A DNA stretch of 64,000 bases from Fratercula arctica (Eukaryota > Chordata > Aves > Charadriiformes > Alcidae), in NCBI GenBank assembly GCA_947846985.1, contig CANTUZ010000007.1, forward strand, positions 33,174,355 to 33,238,354. The letters are read 5' to 3'. The first letter of the stretch is position 1, and each line of letters begins with the position of its first letter. Shown here piece after piece: positions 44,062-56,400 of the stretch. The position numbers and the translations under genes were made by a program. The notes below the pieces were generated by a model that did not search any database, was not told where the DNA came from, and worked only from the letters and a program-made list of their open reading frames with translations.

Positions 44062-44102
44062 TGTACATAATAAATAAAATTATTTATTTTATGTGTATTT
44101 TT
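44062..44102 (+). terminator. Distal poly(A) signal cluster, likely TRPC5 transcript end
   Basis: Overlapping AATAAA hexamers at 44069-44074 and 44073-44078 follow a Pumilio-type element TGTACATA (44062-44069). They are followed by the U/GU-rich stretch TTTATTTTATGTGTATTTTT (44083-44102), a good downstream element. Cleavage would fall around 44085-44100. The hexamer region is palindromic, so the opposite strand also reads AATAAA at 44083-44088. A further AATAAA lies at 44220-44225. Confidence 0.5.
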
Positions 44103-44249
44103 AGCTTAACTGTAAACTGAAAGAAAAAAGCATTTAATTTTTTTCCCAAAAATGTAAGCCTATTGAATTTCAAGGTGTTTCTACCTTTTCAGATGTAACA
44201 TTTCCAGCTGCCTATTGATAATAAACATTTATGAACAGCAACTGATCTG

Positions 44250-47200
44250 AAATTTTATAGTTTTTTAAAATCATGTTCAGCACAGGTGCCTCAAGGGTTG
44301 TCAGTGGTCAGAGAAGCACTCAAGGGCTCCAATTCTATAGAGACTTATATTAGTATTTACATAAAAAAAGACATGGCACAGTCCTGCTTACCTACAATGA
44401 AGTCGGCCACCCAAATTTGAGCAAATGTTCACAGGCGAGAGCTGAACAGCACCTGGCTGTGAAAAAAAAAAACAACCCAAAAACATTCATTATGTCCCGT
44501 CTACAACAAAAATAGCAAACCACTGAAAGTGTTGGTAAATAAAACCACCACATGAATGCAATTGCTCCCATACAAAGATATCTAAGTGTAGTGCCATTTT
44601 AATTTGCTCCCCAAAGATATCCTTCAACAGGCACAACTACGTCAGCTACACTGGAATATACAGCAATATAGCTAATAGTGTAAAAGTCATTAAGCAACAA
44701 GATATAACTGTATTAACATAATTTGCTCATGTAAAGCTGTCCTCCAAGCAAATCTCATTAAAGTACTGAGGGCATGCAGATACATTTCAGGTTTCCATCA
44801 ACTACCAGAGGCTCTTGGTCAAGCCTCCAGTAAAACAAGAGTTCACTCAAGTTGAACAGTGGCAATATCCCTTTCGTTGAAATGCAGAAGATTCCTGCAC
44901 AGGGAGACAACATAGACACATGGAAATAACCAAACTGCACCAGACAATGGCTTAGCACCCCTGCAGAGGCAGACAGATGTGCTGCAGCAGGAAATAAGAG
45001 ATTTGAACAGGGAGGGAGGTGGGAGGCAGGGGAGAGGTCTTGCAGTGTATTTTGTCTCCTCGTACTTTCTGAAAACTAATACTAATCACGCATTCACATA
45101 ATCGCCACAAACAATAACTAAAACATTTTTGGCTTTCAACTATGACAAATATTAAAAAAGCACTGGTTTAGAAAGAGTCAGAAACCACAGTTTTAGATTT
45201 GATGGGAAAATGCAAATAGGCAGGGTATGAAGCAGAAAAAAAAAATATATATATAAAAGAGAGGGTAGAGGGAGATGGATGGTCCATTAATTTCATCATT
45301 ACAGGATATTTCACTTTCTCTTGAAAGACCATTTTCTCTATCACAACAAAGTCAAGCAGTCATCGCAGCTATGAGAACAGAATGACGCTTATTTTGGGGT
45401 AAACCCCAGCACCCTGAAGCTAGTGGCAAAATGTTCACCTGCTCCAGGGAAGGCAAGATTTAGCATCTGGAATAAAAGTATTGCCAGAAACTGATGCCAA
45501 CACATAAACACATCCTGTCAGGTCTCAGGCACGTGTCTCTGTTCCTGCAGATCGCGCCACTGGCAGAGATGACTAAATGGCAGTTAAGTGCCTGCGTACG
45601 TGCTCTCAGCCTATGGCTCATGCTGGCTGAAGTATTTCATACTTGCCGCAACTCATCTGACTGTGAAATCTGGTAAGCAGCAGTGACTCAATCATGTGTA
45701 GGAGTTTCTAGATATAGGCCTGCCCTGCAAAATTTAAACACTGATCTTATTTCAAAGCTATAAAGTCCTGGTCCAAAGGTTTTATCTTCCTCCTTCATGA
45801 AAAAAGCAGTTACTTGAAAGTCTGGATCTAGATTTATATGCTGAATATCTTCCATATATGACGCAGTCTTTGATGGTGTAATTTTATAAAAGAGGAAGGC
45901 ATCCAGCAGCACTGCAGAGAGAACTAGAAGCTAAACCAAAACAACTGAGCTAGAAAAACAACCTGCTGCAGGAATCGGTTTGGTGTTCTTATGTGATCAA
46001 GGGGAAAACAGAGGACAGGAGCAATAGCCAGCAATAGCCCAACAGGCTAATGCTGCTGGCAGAAAGAATCAGCGTGGTTTTTCTCTACAGTATTTATAAT
46101 AATTACTTCAATAACAGATGGATTTTACAATTAAAAAGACTTCAAAAGGAGACTGATGCCTCTGGTGAACAGAACTGGTGAGCAGCAAGGCCACGGATGT
46201 TAACACGCACACAGACGAACGGAGGACCAGCATTACTCTGGCTGCGAGGAGGGCAGCACCCGCAGCCTGACTGCAACAGGGCACGGGCTTGGCATGTCCT
46301 TTGGAGCAAGACCCAAGCACCTCTGCTAAATTAGCGTGCCGTTACTTTCCTGCGTAGCCAGCGGTGCTCAGAGCACAGAAGTGCATTCTAGTGTCTGGCA
46401 ACCTGTGGGTGAACACGGTCAGACTGAAGCCTGCTCCTTCTGAGGGCAGAAAGGTTTGCAGCAGTTTAGGAGAGACTGACAAAAACACAAGCAGCTCACA
46501 CCCCAGAGCACAACTGCGGTTAATCACCGCTACTTTCATCCTGCGGTTTCAGAAGAGAAGAGGCTTGGCTCTGAGGCTGTTTATCAGAGCTATGAAATCA
46601 GAAGTGCTCACATCTAAAGAGAGCACTCTGTGGCGCTGCCAGCTCAGGGATCCTTCCTGCACAGCCTTCAGGTGTTAATTTGAGTCCCTGCCTTTCATAT
46701 ATAAAAACATGGTGTAGAAAAGGAGGCAGCAAGCATGACAAGAGCAGACTTGGCTGCACGAAACCCATCCACAAAAAATAAAGGAAAATGAAAAACACAT
46801 TTCAGGATTAAATCCTTGCTTTAAAAATTCATTATTATGCAACATATTTCAAGAAGCCATTAAAGAAAGGAAAAAAACCCAACACACAATCTGAAGGGAA
46901 AGAATTGTTCCCAACAGAAATCAATACTCATGGATTTTTCTGTGCTTCTATTTAAAGATAAAATACACTTATGCCTGCAAGCTATATCCTGCTACCCCCG
47001 TTCATGGCAAGTCTGAGATTCTGCTGGGCATGAAAAACCCAGAGCACTAGTCTGGTACCAAATTGTAACAGAGCAATAACCAAACACTGCCAAAACCTGT
47101 GATGATCACCAGGCTGACAGTGGGTTCCCACATTGTGGCACCCAGAGTCCACACATACACACGCCCCCAACAAAAAAAACACGCTCAAACCTCCTGAATT

Positions 47201-49470
47201 CTTGTAATTTTGATATGAATTATCTTACAACTTCTGAAAAGGCCACAGTTTTGCAGCAATTAGCCACTGGAACACTTGACCACAAAACTAGGAATGTTAT
47301 TAGTACAGGGGTGCTGCAGCCATCCCTAGTAATCTCTAGATGAGGAAACTGCTGAAGTATGAAGCACGTTAGCTGTGTTTCAGGTAGAGCTGTCGCTTTT
47401 TTTGGCAGCTGTTTTAGTAAGTGATGTAGAGCTATTGTAGTGCAACACAACTCTGGAAAACAGAATTGAAAATAGCATTCACTTAAATTTCTGTACCGTT
47501 CTAAGCTTTTTTGCAGTTAATAAAAAGGCAGCATTTCCTGACCTACGGAGAGCATTCATCAACCAGCTGCAGGACATGCTGCTAACTGTTCCCCACAGCC
47601 CCTACTTGCTAGTTCAAAACATTGGTTTTGAGCCTAAACAGCCCTGGCTAAAATACATTTTTCAAGTCACAGAGGTAACTCTGTATATCAAATCCATAAG
47701 TAAGTTAATTTGCCACATATTACGTATATTGTTGTATCAATTGATGTAATTCTCCTGTATATCAAAGTGGCCAACATGGCCATGATAGCCATGGCCAATG
47801 CTAAATAATTCAGCAATTAGAAGGGTAAGCAAAAACATGCAAACAACTTGACTCCATACTAGAACTATCAGTCAGTGTTTTGAATTAAAAAAAAAAAAAG
47901 TTGGCTTCAGGAGACAAACTAATACCAGAAGATAAACCACCAACACTTAGCTATCACAACCATTTGTGTAGAAAAAAAAGCAAGACTGCCTCAGTGACAG
48001 CAGAAGAAAGGAGGCATTATTCAGAGCTAAAGCCTGAAAGTGAAAGATACTCACTTTGGGGCTTGACAGCAACTGGTTGGGATATCACAGATTGGCACTC
48101 ATGACCAAGGTGGAAACACGCTTGATGACTGCATCATGGAGACTGTACTTCTTAAGTCTGTTCCATTTTAAAGCTCATAAAATAAGTCACATGCTTTACT
48201 AGTTCCTTTAAGAGGTTAGTCTAGTGAATGCTTTTTCAGAGAAAGGAAGAAAAAAAATCCTGTGGTACCTTCTCCTTCTCTGAGAAGCGTGTGCAAGACG
48301 AGTGCTCCTCCAGAGACAGAAATACAAAGGCCAAGGTCTTAACTGCCACCAATTACTTTGTGGGTTTTTGTGAGGTTTTTTTGGGTTTGTTCTTTTTTTA
48401 AAACATCAGCAGCTCATAATCAAGTTATCTATTGAGGGGTCATTTCCATCACGCTTTGACTTTTTACCTGCCTACTCTATCTTGAAAAGCCATTTTTAAA
48501 TTGCCAAGTTAAGTGTACAGCAATTAAGAGATTTGAGGAGACAAACCAAAAGCCAAGCTTGCAACCCTCCCAAGAGAGGATTACATTACCATCTTCTCTT
48601 AGGGGAAAGAAAAAAGTCTCAACAGGAAATAGGATCAACACCAGAAGCGGTGCATGAATTTAAGATAAAAAACTGTAAGGAGTCACTCTGGTTTTGCTTC
48701 CATAGTTACTTAAAAAGGATACCGAAGGAAATATAATTTCCCCACCTCCCAATTGTGCAGTCAGTCCCCTTTTCGCCACCACTTAGCTATGTACAAAGAA
48801 AAAAAATAGAACACTAAACAGTAACATGGACCCACGATTTCATGGGCCCATGATTTCAACTTTGGCAAATTATAATTGTGCCATTGCATGAAGCTACTGG
48901 CTTCAGCTCCTTACCTAAAGCAGGCTATGTTAGGATTTGGAGGACTCAAACTTGCTACAAGGTCTTTCAGCCATGGCTTTCAGAATCCAGTGCAGGGACC
49001 CAAATGCTGAAGTCATGTGAAAGTCCAGATTTGTTAAATAAGTGTCTTAGCTGGTTTTCATGGCCTCTGGCACTGAGCCAGCATAACCCACACTTGTGCC
49101 CTTGTTTTTCCCCGGGACAGGGCTGTGCCACCACAATGACCTCAGGGATGAGGGTAGGGCCCAACTCACACCCACTTCTTGTTGATTGAGAACATAGAAA
49201 CTTCCACTATATCAAGGACAGAGCCTGTGCAGACAGTCATTTGAAAGAATTGCTGTTCACGTGAAGAGAGTATACAGTGTTTTCTTCCTAAATTATCAAA
49301 GACAGCACTAGAGCTTTCCACTGCACTTCATTCTCATGCTGAAAGCTTTTGCTATTTTCTCAGAGAAGGCTAGAGCAGCGTTATCCCACACAAGACAACT
49401 ACATTTCTTCAGTCCAGACTGTTGAATGACTAATTGTCAGGAATGTAACCTGCTAGTGATAAATGACCAC
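44250..49470. other. Intergenic region between TRPC5 and ALG13 3' ends
   Basis: This is the space between the last plausible TRPC5 poly(A) signal and the ALG13 poly(A) signal. I see no gene. It holds a G-quadruplex motif (45010-45032), a short A/AT run (45236-45256) and a small inverted repeat (47777-47797). The open frames here (up to 104 codons) look like chance frames. Confidence 0.6.
45010..45032 (+). other. Canonical G-quadruplex motif
   Basis: Four G runs at 45010-45012, 45014-45016, 45021-45023 and 45029-45032 have loops of 1, 4 and 5 bases, fitting G3+N1-7. It lies about 0.9 kb past the distal TRPC5 poly(A) cluster in the direction of transcription. Confidence 0.6.
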
Positions 49471-49492
49471 TCGTTTTCATGTGTTCAATGCT

Positions 49493-49498
49493 TTTATT
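49493..49498 (-). terminator. ALG13: Probable ALG13 poly(A) signal
   Basis: AATAAA on the minus strand about 700 nt after the stop codon, followed by a moderately G/U-containing stretch (GAGTGGTCATTT). It is the first canonical hexamer downstream of the terminal exon. Confidence 0.5.
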
Positions 49499-50120
49499 AT
49501 GTGCTATCAGTGCAAACCAAACACCAAGACTACCACCATTTGTGCAACAGCTTTCACAAAACAAATCTTACAGACAAACAGCAATATACAACAGATCAAA
49601 ACAGTATTCTTATGCTTTCAAGCGACACAAAACCTAAGCAGAATGAAATTAAACAGGAGAAATACAGTTATTACAATTATGTGACCACTAGTGGCAAAGT
49701 AGTTTTGTTTTGCGAAATCTGAGAAAGCCAACCTATTTCAAATATTTTCATCCTCTAACGACCCTGTGTCTAATTTTTATCTGTAGTTGTAATGCAGCCT
49801 ATTTCAGTGCTTAAACAAGAACCAGGTGTCTAAGTGTTCCAGTGCAACTCCTCACAGAGGTACATGATGCTACATTCCTTTAGTGATACCATATGTTTTT
49901 ACACATACTTTATGTAGTCCAATTCAAGCTTTGTGTTCCCTGCACTATAGTTTATATATATTCTTTTCCGATGGTTTCCTACATCAACTAAAACAACATC
50001 TCATCAAGTCAACTATCACTAGCGTAAACCTAAACAGGAAATTGGAATGCAGTTTAATCAACTGACCCAGCACACTGAGACACAATAACATTTACAAACC
50101 AGTATTAACATATAGTTGAC

Positions 50121-50172
50121 AAACAAGAAACAAGAGGAAACAAGAGAAAACAAGAGCAAACAAGAGCAAACA
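50121..50172 (-). repeat. Five-copy 10-bp tandem repeat in ALG13 3' UTR
   Basis: On the plus strand, units of the form CAAGAGNAAA repeat about five times with small changes. In the transcript these become U/C-rich units TTTGCTCTTG or TTTTCTCTTG. They begin about 22 nt after the stop codon. Confidence 0.85.
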
Positions 50173-50193
50173 GTGAGCTTATAGCTCCCAGAT

Positions 50194-50441
50194 TTACATT
50201 CCTTGAGGCACATCATGAGGTGCAGGGTTAGGTGAGGCAATATAGCTGACTTGATGCAGCGGTCCAGAACTTACAGCATTAGCAATTTGTGGAGAATTTC
50301 CATATGGTGGATTTACAGGATGCCAGGTACCAACATAGCGATAGGCAGGTACTAAAGAATCAAACCCAGGAAGAGACTGCTGGCTGAAGGGGTCCGACAC
50401 AACTGGGTAATATACTGGCCCGTAGGACAGGGGTGGAGGCT
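50194..50441 (-). CDS. ALG13: ALG13 terminal coding exon
   Basis: Encodes [20 protein letters not shown], then [20 protein letters not shown] and a tail ending APHDVPQGM, with TAA at 50196-50194. The chosen acceptor is ATGCAG (AG at 50443-50442), which restores frame with the previous exon by forming a GAG codon. It matches the human end GAVYYPVMSDP..PGFDS..VPQGM. Confidence 0.94.
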
Positions 50442-53400
50442 CTGCATTTTGAAAGTTACCTTAAAAACACAGAACAAAATACACACACTTACCATATTTT
50501 ACCATATCTATGGCCTTTTTATGCAGACTTTCACTATGGTGAACACAGCATTATTTTGGTGGCCAAAAGGGAAAATCCATTTAGATTACAATTTTACACC
50601 CTCTAATGGGGGGGTCAAAATCACTTTGGGGCCTAAGTTAGACTAGAGGACAACTTGCTCAACTTCTCGCTAAACTCTGTTCAAGAATTGCTTAGCAGCA
50701 TTCTGCTTCGGAGGGGTGGCTTTTTCAACAGGAACTCAGGTAAAGAGCTAAAACATGGGTAATGAGGCACTGAAAGAGATTGCGATGAGAAGTTGTGGAT
50801 GCCCCATCCCTGAAGGTGTTCAAGGCCAGGTTGGACGGGGCTTTGAGCAACCTGGTCTAAGTGGGAGGTGTCCCTGGTCATGGCAGCAGGCTTGAATGAT
50901 CTTCAAGGTCCCTTCCAACCCTAACCATTCTATGAATCTATTCTATTTTATTCTTCCCCTATTTGATTTCTGACCATGTGACATTAATCTGTGCAAAAGA
51001 ATCACCCTAGCTGAACAGGCTGAAGCCTTATCAGAGCAATAAGCATCTATGCCTCTGAGCAACAGTTTTGTTATGATGTGCTCCTTTCCAACACTGTTTG
51101 CCACATCCCATAGATTTTAATGAGCCAGGCATCTGACCTTTTTGACATCTTTTTCCTCATTCAATACAGTCCTCCTATTTATCACCAAGTGTATCTACAA
51201 GCTTGTTACCAAGCTGCTAGGTGAAACTAAGTTTTGCTGTAGATTTTATGCACAGTAAGAGACACAGCAAGCAATAAGGGCTACTCAAGAGGTAACAGCT
51301 GTCATGGTTTAACCCCAGCTGGCAACTAGGACGACACAACCATTCACTACCTCCCTCCCTCCAAGTAGAAGAGAAGGAAATGGGTTTCTCCCAAGAGGGA
51401 GAAAAAGGAAAAAAACCCAAACAAACAACAAAAAAACAAAACCCCAACCTTGTGGGTTGAGATAAAGACAGTTTAATATAATGGCAATGGAAGACAAAAT
51501 ATTTAACAGTAAAAGAATATACAAAAAAAAAAGTGATCCAATACAATTGCTCTCACCACCTGATGATCAATTGCCCAGCCTGTCCCAAGCAGCAATTGCA
51601 GATCCCTGCCCTCCCAGCCAACCCCCATTTATATACTGAGCACAAGTCTATGGTACAGAATATTCCTTTGGCCACCTTGTCCTGTCTATGCTCTCTCTCA
51701 GCTTCCATGGGAAGCTGAAAAAGTCCTTGACTTAATATAAGCATTACTTAAGACATATTGTTTTACTTGTTACTTATCAACATTATTCTCATACCAAGTC
51801 CAACACAGCAGTCACTAGGAAGAAAAATCTATCCCAGCTGAAACCAGGCCAACAGCTGAGGCTAAAACCAAGGTTTGCAACATCTTCCGTTTAAAAGTTA
51901 CCATGGAGTTGAAGTACTGATGCTCAGGGCTTACCAAAACTCAACTGTCTCCTTTACTTTAAATACAGGCATGCTGTTTTGATACCATGACTATTTGCTT
52001 ATCAGTAAGCAAACAGATTCCTTCACAGTTTTAGAAAAAGTTCTCCCAAGATAGCATACCTAGTACAGGCCTAGAACTGATTACTTCTTCCTTTTTATGG
52101 CTTTATAAAGCCCTTGACACATTGATGGCTACACCAGTGACTCTGACATACTTGTAGTATCACAGATAGCGAAGAACTTGTGAGGACCCCTTACAATGCT
52201 TACTCTATGTCCTCCCAACCTCACATTTCCTACAGAATATCAAAGCTGCAGATAAGCAGCTCCTATGAGCAGTCATACTCCGAAAACCTATTCCTTCAAT
52301 TCTCATTAGCTGTGTGTGTGGACTTATACTCAAATACTAACCATTTGCAGGTGCTTCCAAGGGAACCTGGTGGACTTCAGTTCGCCCAGCATCAGTGTAG
52401 AGCTGAGGTACTGACTGATCTAGGACAGGAGCTGGCTCAGCATATGCTGGATAAACTTCCACAGGTGACGGCGGCAGCACTGGCTGTACATACATCATGG
52501 AAGGCCAATAGCTCTGATGACAGTACTTTGAGACAAGGAAAAAATACAAGGTCATGCGTACAACCACATACACTCCATCCCTCCTCCAAATCACTAGTAG
52601 TTGCTCATCTAAAATTAGAAGGGCATTTTTTCCTTCCTAGCCCATTAAGATACTACGCACACCAAAAAACCCCCACTACAGCTTACCAGAAAAGGTATCG
52701 CAATACCTGTGGCAACAGTCACCTCAGTTTCACATTGCTGTTGTGTCAGAAATCTTTACAGAGAAAGATTTCCACCTATCAACTAAGTCATATAGGAAGA
52801 GATTGTTCCTATTTCTTCAGTTGAAGAAGCTGACATGACTTCCTTTACTTCCCTGAGCAGCAGCACTGAAACTGCATATGACTGCTTGTGCAGAGACAAC
52901 TCCTGAGCAGAGCAAGAGCTCCCAGAACACAGAGAAGTGGTGCTAACTAGTCTGAATACAGCTGTACAAGTCCTGGAAGACACAAAACCACGCATCCCTA
53001 ATGGTCTTTGAGGTCTTGTCTAAGTACACAAATTTTCCTAAGAATGGCTCAGGTTCCTCCTCTTATCTTCATAGAAAGAACAGTATTTATGCACCATGCT
53101 CCTCAAGAACAAAACCAAAAAACCCATCACCACAATCCAAAGTACAACAGCTAAACATACATACGAGTGTGCTTCACATTTTGAGTTAGAACTTCACTTC
53201 CTGAGCCATACTTTAATCTCCATCAAGCAAGCCTATATGCATTAATAGTCAAGCGCACAGGATGCACATTTAGCACACTTGGAAGTCTTAAACACATCAG
53301 TACATTTGTCAAGAAAAGCAGCAGTTTTTACAGGCAATTTACTATACTCATTTTAAAAGCACTTACTTGCAATCCCAGATTAAAATAATACCGCAAGACC

Positions 53401-56400
53401 TTTGTATCTGAAATTAAAGAAGATTACATTAAAGGGCAGAATAGTATAAACTGAGAAGCAAAAGATATTTACACACATCAAGAGCATTTTAACTTACTCT
53501 AATGAGTAACAGTATTTTAGCACTACTTTAAAGTTTCAAGGGTAAAGAACATATCTTGAATATAAGCAGTTGTTAAAACCAGTTTACCTTTTTAAGCTAA
53601 TCCAGTTAGATATTTGTGCAATAATAAAGCATTTGTCTGACCAACTTATTATCTAACTTCAACAATTACATTATCTTCAATTTTGGTTTATTCATCTTTA
53701 TTACCCAAGTGATAATTGTCAGTGTGTTACAAGCCTCCACTGTCTATGCAACTAGGATTTAAGCAATTCTGGCTTCCTATTTAGTGTGGGGTTTTAGAGG
53801 AAAATGTATCTTATCAACTAAGAATTTGCTTATGAGCCCCTAAATTAAGTTAAGCAATAGAAGCACTCCCTCACAACAGAAATGAAGAAGGGTTTGAAAG
53901 CACGCAGATGGGCAGGAGCAGCCTTCTCATACACAAGTGAGAATTCATGCCCAGTGTACACATATTATATGCACACTCTGCATACATACTGCAAATACCC
54001 AGACCGGGCTGGCATGTGAGACAATGGGCCAACTCCATGTAGATTCCAGCTTCACACAGCTTCTGCCCAGAGTTAAGTCTTGCTCTGCCGTTATCTTCAT
54101 CTTCAGAACTTTGTTGAGCAGTAACCAGAGACACGTCAATGTGGACAACACACACAGCAATCCTGAGACCTTCTGACCTAGTTTTGGGGATCTCCCCAAT
54201 TATCAAGTCAGAAAATGGTGGGGTGAAGGGGAGGAATAAGGAGTATGCTCCTTCCTTCCCCTTCCACACAAGGGTACATAGAGTTCCCTGCTTTCTTGCA
54301 AGTAGTCTTTTACTTCTGTCTTCTATGTACTGAATAATTTGCCCCCAGGCAAATACATGGTACGCTGAGAAGCAATCCCAGATGTGTGGAGGAACTTTGA
54401 AACCCCGCTCCAAGAACAACAGGGTTTGGACTGGGAAACGCATTTGCAGCCGTCTGAAACCAGTGAAGCAGTTTTCAACCTTTAAAGTTGACCATTGAAA
54501 GGGAAACAGAGTGTGCACATTTTAATCCTATGATGCAGTTCTGGAACTGCACATGAGAAAAATTCTTGATTTCTCAGATTCAAACACAGATTTGTTTTAA
54601 AGGCTCAGGAAGAGCAAACCAACCCATTCCACAGCAGTAGGTTAGCGTGTGCATGCACACACACAGACTTTGCTTTAGTACTGCTGGAAACTGAAAGGGA
54701 CAGCAGAGAGACAACTCAAAAAGAGCGAGCCACCAAGGCCTTCATCTTAGTAACACCTCCGGAGTTACCATAGAGACCACCTTCTTGCCATTTCCCCTCT
54801 TTCCCCCTAGACCAGGGCCCGTGGCTCCACTTTGCTTCCCTCTCCATCCATCTACCACACTTTCCCAGCCCTGCTCTTGTACGGTATTGCACATCGTATT
54901 TTTCTGCAGATAGGCACAGCGTCAGAAATGCAAACCCCACTCTTGAAACGCACGAAGATTTCTTCCTCTGTGGCTGCTGCCAATTCTCAACTCTTTTATT
55001 GTTCAGCATATTTGATCAGGGCAACAATCCACACAGCTATTTGAGGAAGCGCGCACAGATCCCTCCTTACATCTTACAGCTGTAAGCTTGCTCCAGAAAG
55101 TGCCGGTGATTTGCCTGTAACATTGACCACAGTCAGTAAAATATTAAAAATAACCCAAAGGCTCACATAAACATCAACTTTTTAGTATCTATCTGAAACT
55201 GCATCTACATTTGGAACAAGTGGTTTTCTTCTTTAAAAAAAAAAAAAATCTGATTTTGTTCTTCAGTTGTTTATTCAAATCTATGCAAAACAAGCGAAGA
55301 GCTGAATGAAACAGCTGCTTCATAGCAGCGATAACAGTACAAAGGAAGAGCTGGGAGACTGAAGTGACAAACTGATACTGGAAATACCGACGTCTGTGGA
55401 ATGCTGGAACAGAAGCCAGTACAGTAGGAGACCAGTTTTTGTTTATATTCCTCTTTTAGATGTCTCAAAATCAATCTTCACTAAAACAAGACACCCTTAT
55501 GAAGCAACAGCTAAGCCAAAAAAAGTTAACCACCCTGACACGAAAACATGCAGACCATGTTGACTACTGATAAAAATCTCATCTTACAGTGCATCAGGAC
55601 AAAAATCAAGATAAAATTTCTACTGTGCTGATGGGAGGCTCGAGTCAATCCTGAGCACTACTGCAGCCTCTGGAACACAGTAACATCAAGTCATCTTTGA
55701 TCAGCAACTCCTTCAAACACAAAGGAGCCGGCAAGGGTAGGATACTTAAGGTCATCATGTTAATGAACATGCTTCACAAGCCCTAAGCTCCATTAAAGAG
55801 ACCCAAGAGACTCTGAAAACTGGAGCTAACACAGATGTACCAAAGGAATACTAACGGACATGGCAGGTTTTCCTCCCAGGTCCAGGACTCCAGTTTACTG
55901 ACAAGTTACACTCCCTGTCTATACCAGCCCGAATACCAGGCCTGCAAGTATCTCCAGTAAAGCGCACAGAACGCTACGTCAAGTGTACCCAGGTATGTTA
56001 CCCTGCACTACTCCAAAGCTTCTGGATTTCTTAACTCAAAGGCCATATAGATTATAATGCAGCAGTGTGACAACAGAAATGTTACATGCAATTCCTTATG
56101 CACTACCAACCTTCAAATTCTTAAAAAAAAAACTTCTAGAGTCTGTGCCAACAGGGACATGGCCAATATTATGGAATGACTCAGCTGAAGAGCTACAGGC
56201 AGGGTCTGAAGAGGTTATTAATCCACATGCACTCCAGATTCTTGTCAGTACACTTAATGCCCAATTCTCCCAAGTGCTGAAAGACTCAGTTACGAGCCTT
56301 CAACTAAAACTGAAACCCATTAACTCAGATGTGTGAATAGTATCATCTAGAGTGATACTACTGCAACAGGGAATTGGAAAACAGAATATTGAAGATTTAA

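Larger units (their letters stand above)
36652..44100 (+). other. TRPC5: Probable long TRPC5 3' untranslated region
   Basis: No splice-compatible coding continuation follows the stop. The stretch is AT-rich and has repeated AATAAA hexamers at 39128, 39147, 41304, 42576, 42606, 44069, 44073 and 44220, so several 3' ends are possible. The 44069/44073 pair is best placed: it has a U/GU-rich downstream element at 44083-44102 and no better coding or promoter signal lies between. The region also holds a CR1 tail (38285-38437), a T/G-rich tract (40051-40132), a SINE-like element (40767-40990) and Pumilio-type UGUANAUA sites at 40719, 41283 and 44062. The true extent is inferred; a short form ending near 39150-39180 is equally possible from sequence alone. 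Confidence 0.5.
49475..50193 (-). other. ALG13: ALG13 3' untranslated region (probable)
   Basis: The first good AATAAA on the minus strand after the ALG13 stop is at 49498-49493 (TTTATT on the plus strand), giving a UTR of about 720 nt. An ATTAAA variant lies nearer the stop at 50058-50053. The UTR starts with a tandem 10-bp repeat (50121-50172). Confidence 0.55.
50442..52341 (-). other. ALG13 last intron, 1900 nt, with two retroelements
   Basis: GT-AG intron that contains a CR1 tail (50775-50945, opposite strand) and an intact solo LTR (51300-51851, same strand as ALG13). Together these make up over a third of the intron. Confidence 0.9.

Noticed and set aside
51300..51851. Possible internal proviral genes next to the LTR
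   Set aside because: Flanking sequence is ordinary intron on both sides, directly beyond the 5-bp duplication; only a solo LTR is present.
52180..52824. 214-codon open frame on the plus strand
   Set aside because: It lies antisense to the ALG13 exon 52342-52525 and its flanking introns. The length is explained by the exon's codon bias, and it starts with GTG.
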